Shown here in pieces: positions 57,809 through 64,000 of a stretch of DNA of 64,000 bases (position 1 is the stretch's first letter; every line of letters starts with the position of its first letter). The DNA lies in assembly GCF_027484365.1 (NCBI RefSeq), contig NZ_JAIXTC010000012.1, forward strand, positions 56,800-120,799, read 5' to 3'. The position numbers were made by a program, and so were the translations under genes. Under the pieces are notes generated by a model. It was given only the letters and a program-made list of their open reading frames with translations, did not search any database and was not told the origin of the DNA. Source of the stretch: Brevundimonas sp. (GTDB lineage Bacteria; Pseudomonadota; Alphaproteobacteria; Caulobacterales; Caulobacteraceae).

Positions 57809-58305
57809 CGGCACCGCCGGACCCGACGGCAGCTCTGGCCTTGGCGCTGCGAGACCAAGCGGAGAATGCCAAGTACTCGGCTGCTGCGCTCTACCTCTGG
57901 GTCCACGTCCTGAACTGCGTCTTGGTCGTTTTCACCGCCGCCCAAATCATCCTCGCAGCCCTTGCCGGTTGGAAAGTTCTCGTGAGAGAGGACGAGTTTA
58001 TTGCCGCCGTTTTCGGGCTTGGGGCAGCAATCCTGCCGGCGCTTTCAAAGGCACTGAAGGTCTCGGAGATCAAGGCCGCAGCGCAAGGCGGAGCGGCGGA
58101 ATATACCGCGCTTCGTGACAGGTTCACTCGGTGTGCCGACATTGACGGCGCTAGGCCCTTTGCCGAGTTCTCGGCCGTCGCGGCCCCATTGTTCGACCGT
58201 ATGGATTTGGCAAGAACGACCCACGCTCCCGCGCCTGAATTCATCTTCTGGCTCGCGCGATGGAAAGTTCGATCCGGCCACCTTGATCACGACCACCGTT
58301 CCTAG
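57805..58305 (+). CDS. SLATT-domain two-helix membrane effector
   Basis: This is a 166-residue protein with a short N-terminal amphipathic helix, two membrane segments (about 29-55, LWVHVLNCVLVVFTAAQIIL, and about 64-82), then a helical C-terminal domain (KALKVSEIKAAAQGGAAEYT and beyond). This is the SLATT design (SMODS- and SLOG-associated two-TM effector), thought to form a pore when the second messenger binds. It overlaps the CD-NTase by four bases. No ancillary ubiquitin-like or HORMA/TRIP13 genes are next to it. Confidence 0.85.
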   Translation: MTAPPDPTAALALALRDQAENAKYSAAALYLWVHVLNCVLVVFTAAQIILAALAGWKVLVREDEFIAAVFGLGAAILPALSKALKVSEIKAAAQGGAAEYTALRDRFTRCADIDGARPFAEFSAVAAPLFDRMDLARTTHAPAPEFIFWLARWKVRSGHLDHDHRS

Positions 58306-58550
58306 GTTGCCCGGGCATGACTCGTGGCGCTTGGTTCGAGTTTGCCCCCCATGCCCACTCCCGTCCGCTCCGCCTCCAAATCCGCCGACGGCAATCTCCC
58401 CCGGCCCCGAACCGCCAACACCGCCAATCTGATGGGTATCGGGCGGCTGTGCGCGCAACGGCGGCGCCTCGACCTTCGACTTTTCAGGGGCTTGCGGGAA
58501 AATGACGCGGTCGAGTGCGCCTTCATATCCGGGCCCCTGATAATGCGGGG
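58306..58550. other. Gap between the CBASS-like operon and terminase genes
   Basis: This 245-base stretch holds no convincing gene. It marks the change from the lower-GC defence genes to the very GC-rich terminase genes. No recognisable terminator or attachment site is seen. Confidence 0.5.
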
Positions 58551-59168
58551 ATGGAAAACACAGCACAGACGAGCGGGCGTCTCAGGCGCTCTGTGGTCAC
58601 CTCACACCGGAGCGAGGATCCGCGGCCGGAGGGTCAGAGGCGACATCGGACCGGGTATTTCGTGGCCGGGGAACGGGTCTGGAAGCGGATCGAGATCGAG
58701 TTCTCGGCCGGGGCGACGGCGGAATGGCTGTCGGTCAAATACGGGCCGGCAGTGCGGACCATCGGCGCGCGGGCCAAGGCGGGCGGCTGGCGCAAGAAGG
58801 ACATCGCCCTGAAGGCCGACGCGGCCTGGGACGAGGTCGAGGACGAAGAGCGGCTGGCGGAGGAGACGCGGGCGGCGGTGCGGGCGGCGTCGGACACGGC
58901 GGCGGCGGGGCGGGCGGCGGTCAAGGCGGCGATCCGGGAGGCGGGCGAGGCAGAGGCCGAGGCGGTTGATCTGGAGCGGGCGGCGGCGGCGGCCCGGGCC
59001 GGGGCTGTGGCGGCGATGGAGAAGGGCGACCCGCGTCTGGCGCAGGAGTTCCTGAAGCTGGCGCGGATGCTGGAGGGGGAAGGGGACGGGGAGGGGTATG
59101 CGGGGCCGTCGCCGCAGGATGCGGCGGCGCTGGCCTATGTGCTGGAGCGGCTGGAGGCGAGAGGGTGA
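58551..59168 (+). CDS. Small terminase-like protein (GTA gp1-like)
   Basis: This is a 205-residue protein with an N-terminal helix-turn-helix (EFSAGATAEWLSVKYGPAVR, TIGARAKAGGWRKKDIA) and a long Ala/Glu/Arg-rich coiled coil (residues 85-165), then a short C-terminal helix. It is the expected place and style of a GTA or phage small terminase that recognises or wraps DNA. The ATG at 58551 is preceded by GCGGGG. It overlaps the large-terminase frame as GTGA. Confidence 0.75.
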   Translation: MENTAQTSGRLRRSVVTSHRSEDPRPEGQRRHRTGYFVAGERVWKRIEIEFSAGATAEWLSVKYGPAVRTIGARAKAGGWRKKDIALKADAAWDEVEDEERLAEETRAAVRAASDTAAAGRAAVKAAIREAGEAEAEAVDLERAAAAARAGAVAAMEKGDPRLAQEFLKLARMLEGEGDGEGYAGPSPQDAAALAYVLERLEARG

Positions 59169-60736
59169 AAGGCAGGGCGTGGGGGAAAGAACCCCTCCGT
59201 CTCGTCGGCTCTCGCCGCCGATCCACCTCCCCATCGCCCTCCGGCGATGGAGAGGTGACGAGGGCGCGTACGATCGTCGCGGGTGAGGCGTGGGTGGAGG
59301 CCGCGCACAAGGGTCAGAAGGTGCCTGAGGGGGACTGGCGGACCTGGGTGTTTCTGGGCGGACGGGGGGCGGGGAAGACGCGGGCGGGGGCGGAGTGGGT
59401 TTCGGATGTGGCGGCGCGGCTGGGGGCCGGGGGGCGGATCGCCCTGGTGGGGGCGACGCTGCACGATGTGCGCGCGGTCATGGTCGAGGGGCCGTCGGGG
59501 CTGATGAGCCTGCCCTACCGGACGCCGCCCCGGATGGAGAGTTCGCTGCGGCGGCTGGTGTTTCCGGGCGGGGCGGTCGGGGTGATGCTGTCGGCGGCCG
59601 AGCCGGAACGGCTGAGGGGGCCGCAGTTTCATGCCGCCTGGGGGGATGAGTTCTGTGCCTGGGAGCGGGCGGAGGAGGCGTTGGCGATGTTGCGGCTGGG
59701 GGTGCGGCTGGGGTCGCCCTGGGCGGAGAGGTCGCCTCGCCCCCTCCGTCTCGCCGGCTGTCGCCGTCGATCCCCTCCTCCGATTGCCTCCGGCGCTCGT
59801 TCGTCGACCCCATCGCCCTCCGGCGACGGAGAGGTGACCCTGGCTCAAGCAGTGAGCGACCGCTTAGCCTGTCCTCGGGCCGATCAGAGATCGGACCCGG
59901 GGGCGAGCGATAGCCAACAAGAATGGACGCCGCGCCTTCTTCTCACCACCACGCCGAAGCCGTTGGCGGTGTTGCGGCGCGTGTTGGCGGAGGACGGGAC
60001 CGTCAGGACCCATGCGCCGACGGGGGCGAATGCGGAGAACCTGGCGGAGGGGTTTCTGGAGGCGATGCAGGCTCTGTACGGCGGGACGCGGCGGGCGGCG
60101 CAGGAGCTGGACGGGGTGGTGCTGGAGGCGGAGGGGGCGCTGTTCACCTCTGTGGAGATGGCGCGGGCGCGGGCCCTGGGGCGGAGCTGGATGCTGGGGG
60201 GGGTGAGGGAGGGGTACGAGCGGACGGTGGTGGCGGTGGATCCGCCGGTCGGGACATTGTCGGGCGAGGGCGGGGACGCCTGCGGCATCGTGGTGGTCGC
60301 GCGGGCGGCGGGGACGGCCTGGGTGCTCGACGACCGCTCGGTCCGGGGGCTGTCGCCGGCGGGGTGGGCGGCGCGGGTGGCGCGGACGGCGAAGGACTGG
60401 GAGGCGGCGTTGGGCTGTCCTGTGCGGGTGGTGGCCGAGGGCAACCAGGGCGGCGACATGGTCGAGGCCGTGCTCAAGGGGGCGGGGGTGACGCAGGTCG
60501 TCAAGCGGGTGCAGGCGAGGGTCGGCAAGCGGGCGCGGGCCGAGCCGGTGGCGGCCCTGTATGAACAGGGGCGGGTCGGCCATGTCGGCGAGCTGACCCT
60601 GCTGGAGGAGGAGCTGCTGGGGATGGGGGAGGCGGGGGGATCGAGTCCTGACCGGGCGGATGCGCTGGTGTGGGCGGTGACGGACCTGCTGATCGAGGGA
60701 GGCGGGCCGGTTCTGGCGCGGGCCCGGGTGCTGTGA
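59165..60736 (+). CDS. Large terminase (DNA-packaging ATPase/nuclease), GTA type, with in-frame repeat insertions
   Basis: This 523-residue frame encodes a packaging motor like GTA gp2. Walker A is GGRGAGKTRAGAEWV (residue ~60), Walker B with Asp-Glu HAAWGDEFCAWERAEEALAM, the coupling motif LLLTTTPKPLAVLRRVL, and a RNase-H-like nuclease with VVAVDPP, VAEGNQGGDM and SPDRADALVWAVTDLL. Usual relatives have about 420-450 residues. Two repeat copies add the excess: residues ~10-31 and ~192-225 (see repeats). Start may be GTG at 59165 or GTG at 59255, which lies in the first repeat behind GGAGAG. Confidence 0.85.
   Translation: MKGRAWGKEPLRLVGSRRRSTSPSPSGDGEVTRARTIVAGEAWVEAAHKGQKVPEGDWRTWVFLGGRGAGKTRAGAEWVSDVAARLGAGGRIALVGATLHDVRAVMVEGPSGLMSLPYRTPPRMESSLRRLVFPGGAVGVMLSAAEPERLRGPQFHAAWGDEFCAWERAEEALAMLRLGVRLGSPWAERSPRPLRLAGCRRRSPPPIASGARSSTPSPSGDGEVTLAQAVSDRLACPRADQRSDPGASDSQQEWTPRLLLTTTPKPLAVLRRVLAEDGTVRTHAPTGANAENLAEGFLEAMQALYGGTRRAAQELDGVVLEAEGALFTSVEMARARALGRSWMLGGVREGYERTVVAVDPPVGTLSGEGGDACGIVVVARAAGTAWVLDDRSVRGLSPAGWAARVARTAKDWEAALGCPVRVVAEGNQGGDMVEAVLKGAGVTQVVKRVQARVGKRARAEPVAALYEQGRVGHVGELTLLEEELLGMGEAGGSSPDRADALVWAVTDLLIEGGGPVLARARVL
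59192..59259 (+). repeat. Palindromic repeat copy D, at the terminase N-terminus
   Basis: 68 bases, CCCCTCCGTCTCGTCGG through GGAGAGGTGAC, contain CGCCCTCCGGCG as a mini-hairpin and CACCTCCCCATC/GATGGAGAGGTG as outer pair. It is related to copies A and C and in the same frame as copy E. Confidence 0.85.
59741..59838 (+). repeat. Palindromic repeat copy E, inside the terminase ATPase domain
   Basis: 98 bases starting CCCCTCCGTCTCGCCGG and ending GGAGAGGTGAC. It matches copy D at both ends, with 30 extra bases (10 codons) in the middle. It is translated in the same frame as copy D (both give PLRL..G..RRRS and SPSGDGEVT). Confidence 0.85.
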
Positions 60737-60826
60737 GACCGGTTTGTGACTCTGTGGTCATGGTCGGGCGCAGACCCGGGTGCTGTGAGACGGGTTTGTG
60801 ACTCTTTGTCCATGTTCGGGCGCGGG
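60723..60826 (+). repeat. 52-bp tandem duplication at the terminase stop
   Basis: Two copies, 60723-60774 and 60775-60826, match at 45 of 52 bases. The first covers the last codons and stop of the terminase; the second is non-coding and lies before the M16 peptidase gene. Confidence 0.85.
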
Positions 60827-60842
60827 CGATTGCAGACGCAGA

Positions 60843-60862
60843 GGCGAACGTTAATGTTCGCC
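60843..60862 (+). promoter_or_regulatory. Inverted repeat before the M16 peptidase gene
   Basis: GGCGAAC-GTTAAT-GTTCGCC, 7-base arms, 27 bases before the ATG at 60889. It could be an operator or a leader hairpin. Confidence 0.45.
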
Positions 60863-60888
60863 GCTTCAGGAATAGGACTGTTACCTTT

Positions 60889-63729
60889 ATGCGTCTTCGC
60901 TCCGTCTCCCTCGCCGCCCTTCTGGCCGTGATCGCCCCCGCTGCGCCGGTTCTGGCCCAGACCTCCGCGGCGCCGGTCGCGGCGACCACGCCCCGGGCCG
61001 CCGAACTGGCCGCCGCCCCGGTGTCGCAGCTGGTCTCCGAGGTCGATATTCCGTGGACGCGGTTCACCCTCGACAACGGGCTGACGGTCATCGTGCACGA
61101 GGACCGCAAGGCGCCGGTGGTGGCGGTGTCGGTCTGGTACAATGTCGGCTCCAAGGACGAGCCGGCCGGATCGACCGGCTTCGCCCACCTGTTCGAACAC
61201 CTGATGTTCGGCGGGTCGGAGAATGCGCCGGGCTCCTATCTCGGCCGGATGCGCAACCTCGGCCCGTCGAACCTGAACGGCACGACCTGGTTCGATCGCA
61301 CCAACTATTTCCAGACCGTCCCGACCCCGGCGCTGGAACAGGCCCTGTTCCTTGAAAGCGACCGCATGGGCTATCTGCTCGGCGAGGTCGGCCAGGACGT
61401 GCTCGATCTGCAGCGCGGCGTGGTCCAGAACGAGAAGCGCCAGGGCGACAACCAGCCCTACGGCATGTTCGAATACGCCCAGCTGGAAGCCCTCTTCCCC
61501 GAAGGCCACCCCTATCGCCACTCGACCATCGGCTCGATGGCCGACCTGGACGCCGCCAGCCTCGAGACGGTGCGCAACTGGTTCCGCGAGAACTATGGCC
61601 CGAACAACGCCATCGTCGTCCTGTCGGGTGACATCGACGAGGCCACGGCGCGGCCGCTGATGGAGCGCTATTTCGGCGCGATCGCGCGCGGCCCGGTCAA
61701 CACCCCGGCCGAGGCCGACGTCCCGACCCTGGCCGCCCCGATCGTGGCGACCATGCATGACCGGGTGGCCACGACCCGCCTGACGCGCAGCTGGGCCGTG
61801 CCCGGCCTGCTCAGCGACGACGCCGTGCCCCTGTCGGTCGCAGCCTCGGTTCTGGGGGGGCTGGCCTCCTCGCGCCTCGACAACCTGCTGGTCCGCGACG
61901 AGCAGACCGCGGTCCAGGTCTCGGCCTCGCTGTCGGACTTCCACCGCGTCGGCATCTTCGACATCTCGGTCAATGTGAAGCCGGGCGTGGACGCCGCCGA
62001 GGTGAGCCGTCGCCTCGACGCCATCGTGGCCGACTTCATCGCCCGCGGCCCGACCGAGGAAGAGGTCGCCCGCGTCGCCACCCAGTATGTCTCGGGCCGG
62101 ATCCAGAGCCTGGAACAGGTCAACGGCAAGGCCAACGTCCTGGCCGAGGGCCAGCTCTATGCGGGCGATCCCGACCACTACAAGAAGGACCTGGCCGCCT
62201 ATGCCTCGGTCACCCCGGCCCAGGTGACGGCGGCCATGCAGCGCTGGCTGACCCGGCCGGTGTTTGACATGACCATCTCGCCCGGCGAGCGCGAGGCCTA
62301 TGTCGAGGCCGCCGCCAGCCCGTCGGGCGCCGCCCCGGCCCCGGCCGCCGAGATCCAGCGCGTCGCCCGCGATCCGATGCCGGCCATCGGCCAGGTGCCG
62401 GATCTGGAGTTCCCCGCCGTCGAGCGCACCGCCCTGTCGAACGGCATCAAGGTCGTCTACGCCCACGTCGACACCGTCCCGGTGACCCGCGTGGCCGTGG
62501 AGTTCGATGCCGGCTACGCTGCTGACCGCGCCGACCGTCTCGGCGCCCACGCCATGATGCTGGACCTGCTGGACGAGGGCACCACGACCCGCGACGCCAA
62601 CCAGCTGGCAGAGGAAGAGGAACGTCTGGGCGCCTCGGTCAATGTCGGGGCCTCGATGGACCGGACCTCGGCCGACCTGTCGACCGTGACCGCCAACCTC
62701 GCGCCGTCCCTGACCCTGCTGTCGGACGTGGTGCGCAACCCGGCCTTCGCCCCGGCGGAGATCGAGCGTATCCGCGCCGCGCGCCTGTCGGGCCTGGCCA
62801 GCGAGAAGACCAACCCGAACGCCATCGCCGCCCGCGCCCTGCCGCCGCTGATCTATGGCGAGAACAGCCCCTATGGCCGGTCCTTCACCGGTTCGGGCGA
62901 CGAGTCGACCCTGACGGCCCTGACGCGCGCCGACCTGGTCGCCGAGCACGACGCCTGGGTGCGTCCGGACAATGCGACGATCTTCATCGTCTCGGACCTG
63001 CCGCTGTCGCAGGTGACCACGCAGCTGGAAGCCGCCTTCGGCGACTGGCGCGCGCCCGCGACGGCGAAGGGAACCAAGGACTTCGCCGACGCGGCCGTGC
63101 CGACCCCGACCAACCGGATCGTCCTGATCGACCGTCCGCAGTCGCCGCAGTCGCTGATCTACGGCGGCGCCGTCCTGCCCGTCTCGGGCACCGACGATCT
63201 GCTGGCCCTGAACGCGGCGAACGTCACCCTCGGCTCGGACTTCCTGTCGCGGATCAACTCGGATCTGCGCGAGACCAAGGGCTGGTCCTATGGCGTGCGC
63301 GGCGGGGTCAACGCCCTGGAACACCGCGTCCCCTATATCGTCAACGCCCCGGTCCAGGCCAACCGCACGGGCGACTCGGTCGCGGCCCTGATCGCCCAGT
63401 ACGACCGCTTCCTGGAAACCGAGGGCGTCCAGCCGACCGAGCTGGAACGGACCATCAACGGCAACACCCGCTCGCTGGCCGGCGGTTTCGAGACCTCGGG
63501 CCAGATCCTCGGCGCCCTGCGCTCCAACGCCCTGTTCGGCCGTCCCGACGACTATCAGGCGACGCTGGCCAGCCGCACCCGCGCCCTGACGGCGGCCCAG
63601 ATGGACGCCGCGGCGCGTCAGGTCATCAAGCCCGACCAGTTCGTCTGGGTCGTGGTCGGCGACGCCTCGGTGGTCCGCCCGCAGCTGGAGGCCCTCGGCC
63701 TGCCGCTGGAAGTCCGTCCGGCCCAGTAG
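60889..63729 (+). CDS. M16 family zinc peptidase, two-domain, exported
   Basis: This is a 946-residue pitrilysin-like protein with a signal peptide (RLRSVSLAALLAVIAPAAPVL). The first half has the inverted zinc motif HLFEH (His100, Glu103, His104) in GFAHLFEHLMFGGSENAPGS; the downstream Glu is in LDLQRGVVQNEKRQ. The second half repeats the fold without a zinc motif, as in the inactive domain of two-domain members. It likely degrades peptides in the periplasm. A strong terminator follows 27 bases after the stop. Confidence 0.93.
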   Translation: MRLRSVSLAALLAVIAPAAPVLAQTSAAPVAATTPRAAELAAAPVSQLVSEVDIPWTRFTLDNGLTVIVHEDRKAPVVAVSVWYNVGSKDEPAGSTGFAHLFEHLMFGGSENAPGSYLGRMRNLGPSNLNGTTWFDRTNYFQTVPTPALEQALFLESDRMGYLLGEVGQDVLDLQRGVVQNEKRQGDNQPYGMFEYAQLEALFPEGHPYRHSTIGSMADLDAASLETVRNWFRENYGPNNAIVVLSGDIDEATARPLMERYFGAIARGPVNTPAEADVPTLAAPIVATMHDRVATTRLTRSWAVPGLLSDDAVPLSVAASVLGGLASSRLDNLLVRDEQTAVQVSASLSDFHRVGIFDISVNVKPGVDAAEVSRRLDAIVADFIARGPTEEEVARVATQYVSGRIQSLEQVNGKANVLAEGQLYAGDPDHYKKDLAAYASVTPAQVTAAMQRWLTRPVFDMTISPGEREAYVEAAASPSGAAPAPAAEIQRVARDPMPAIGQVPDLEFPAVERTALSNGIKVVYAHVDTVPVTRVAVEFDAGYAADRADRLGAHAMMLDLLDEGTTTRDANQLAEEEERLGASVNVGASMDRTSADLSTVTANLAPSLTLLSDVVRNPAFAPAEIERIRAARLSGLASEKTNPNAIAARALPPLIYGENSPYGRSFTGSGDESTLTALTRADLVAEHDAWVRPDNATIFIVSDLPLSQVTTQLEAAFGDWRAPATAKGTKDFADAAVPTPTNRIVLIDRPQSPQSLIYGGAVLPVSGTDDLLALNAANVTLGSDFLSRINSDLRETKGWSYGVRGGVNALEHRVPYIVNAPVQANRTGDSVAALIAQYDRFLETEGVQPTELERTINGNTRSLAGGFETSGQILGALRSNALFGRPDDYQATLASRTRALTAAQMDAAARQVIKPDQFVWVVVGDASVVRPQLEALGLPLEVRPAQ

Positions 63730-63757
63730 TCGACCGAACCTCGGTGATCGAAATGGA

Positions 63758-63787
63758 GGGGCGGCGAGCGATCGCCGCCCCTTTTTT
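63758..63787 (+). terminator. Rho-independent terminator of the M16 gene
   Basis: Perfect 10-bp stem GGGGCGGCGA (63758-63767) / TCGCCGCCCC (63772-63781), GCGA loop, then TTTTTT. Confidence 0.92.
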
Positions 63788-63940
63788 CACGGGACGCCAC
63801 GGACTGTGAGGCACCGGCGGAAGCCGGGCCTGCGTCCGCGACACCGCGCGAAAGTGGACGTGCTGGAGGTCCGGGATGGGTGGTGGGCTCAACCGGTGAA
63901 CGCAACACGCTAGCTTTTCTTCGGAGATGGAGCGTGGGCG

Positions 63941-64000
63941 ATGAAGCAGCGGCGGCGGATCTACTATTCGGCGGCTCAGCGGGCTGAAATCTGGGATCGC
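63941..64000 (+). mobile_element. IS30-family transposase, N-terminal part (cut by window edge)
   Basis: The last 60 bases encode MKQRRRIYYSAAQRAEIWDR, which matches the start of IS30-family transposases, with the N-terminal helix-turn-helix beginning. GGAGCG lies upstream. The left end of the element is probably within 63880-63935, near GGTGAACGCAACACGCTAG, but its inverted repeat cannot be confirmed without the right end. Confidence 0.75.

Noticed and set aside
58306..58812. Open frames across the CBASS-terminase gap in other frames
   Set aside because: They have no family-like sequence, run through the antisense or alternate frames of better genes and show no ribosome binding site.

Overview
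This 64 kb, GC-rich window comes from the chromosome of an alphaproteobacterium of the order Caulobacterales, most likely Brevundimonas. The evidence is the gene order rho, small DUF6489 gene, mnmE, mnmG, rsmG, parA, parB near the replication origin, followed by holA, lptE, leuS, an NtrZ-like gene and a CenR-type regulator in Caulobacter-like order. A sulfoquinovose-synthase-like gene and the overall codon use agree with this. The genus is an inference; no 16S rRNA gene is present. No tRNA or rRNA gene was recognised.

Layout. 1-6540: end of rho and the mnm/rsmG/par cluster, with two perfect parS palindromes and one near-match inside parA. 6560-16560: housekeeping genes for DNA polymerase delta, LPS assembly, leucyl-tRNA synthetase, thiamine, PLP homeostasis, the CenR-like regulator, exonuclease III and LolA. 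16720-26690: CPBP protease, FtsK, UbiH-type hydroxylase, small quality-control genes, two nucleotide-sugar epimerase-type genes. 26750-31000: cell-wall precursor genes galU, glmS, glmM. 31040-47600: more variable housekeeping, including a hybrid sensor without an ATPase domain, a phosphohexomutase, a gpmA/ribD-like pair, two tandem pentapeptide-repeat proteins, a small heat-shock gene behind a ROSE-like RNA thermometer, and a pair of exported methyltransferase-like proteins. 47600-55140: Flp-type pilin, DsbD/ScsB, pgi, groESL with CIRCE.

55250-60740 is the accessory region. Just downstream of groEL are a putative PD-(D/E)XK nuclease, a HigBA-type toxin-antitoxin pair with a perfect operator palindrome, and a two-gene CBASS-like module (SMODS nucleotidyltransferase plus a SLATT two-helix membrane effector). 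Next come small and large terminase genes resembling the start of a gene transfer agent cluster, but no portal, protease or capsid gene follows. The large terminase carries two copies of a genome-wide palindromic repeat inserted in the same reading frame, one at its N-terminus and one inside its ATPase domain. A two-domain M16 peptidase gene follows, and the window ends inside an IS30-family transposase.

The strongest leads are the CBASS-like CD-NTase/SLATT pair, the in-frame repeats in the orphan terminase, the ROSE-like thermometer before hsp20, and the sensor that keeps the phospho-histidine and receiver domains but lacks the kinase ATPase domain.
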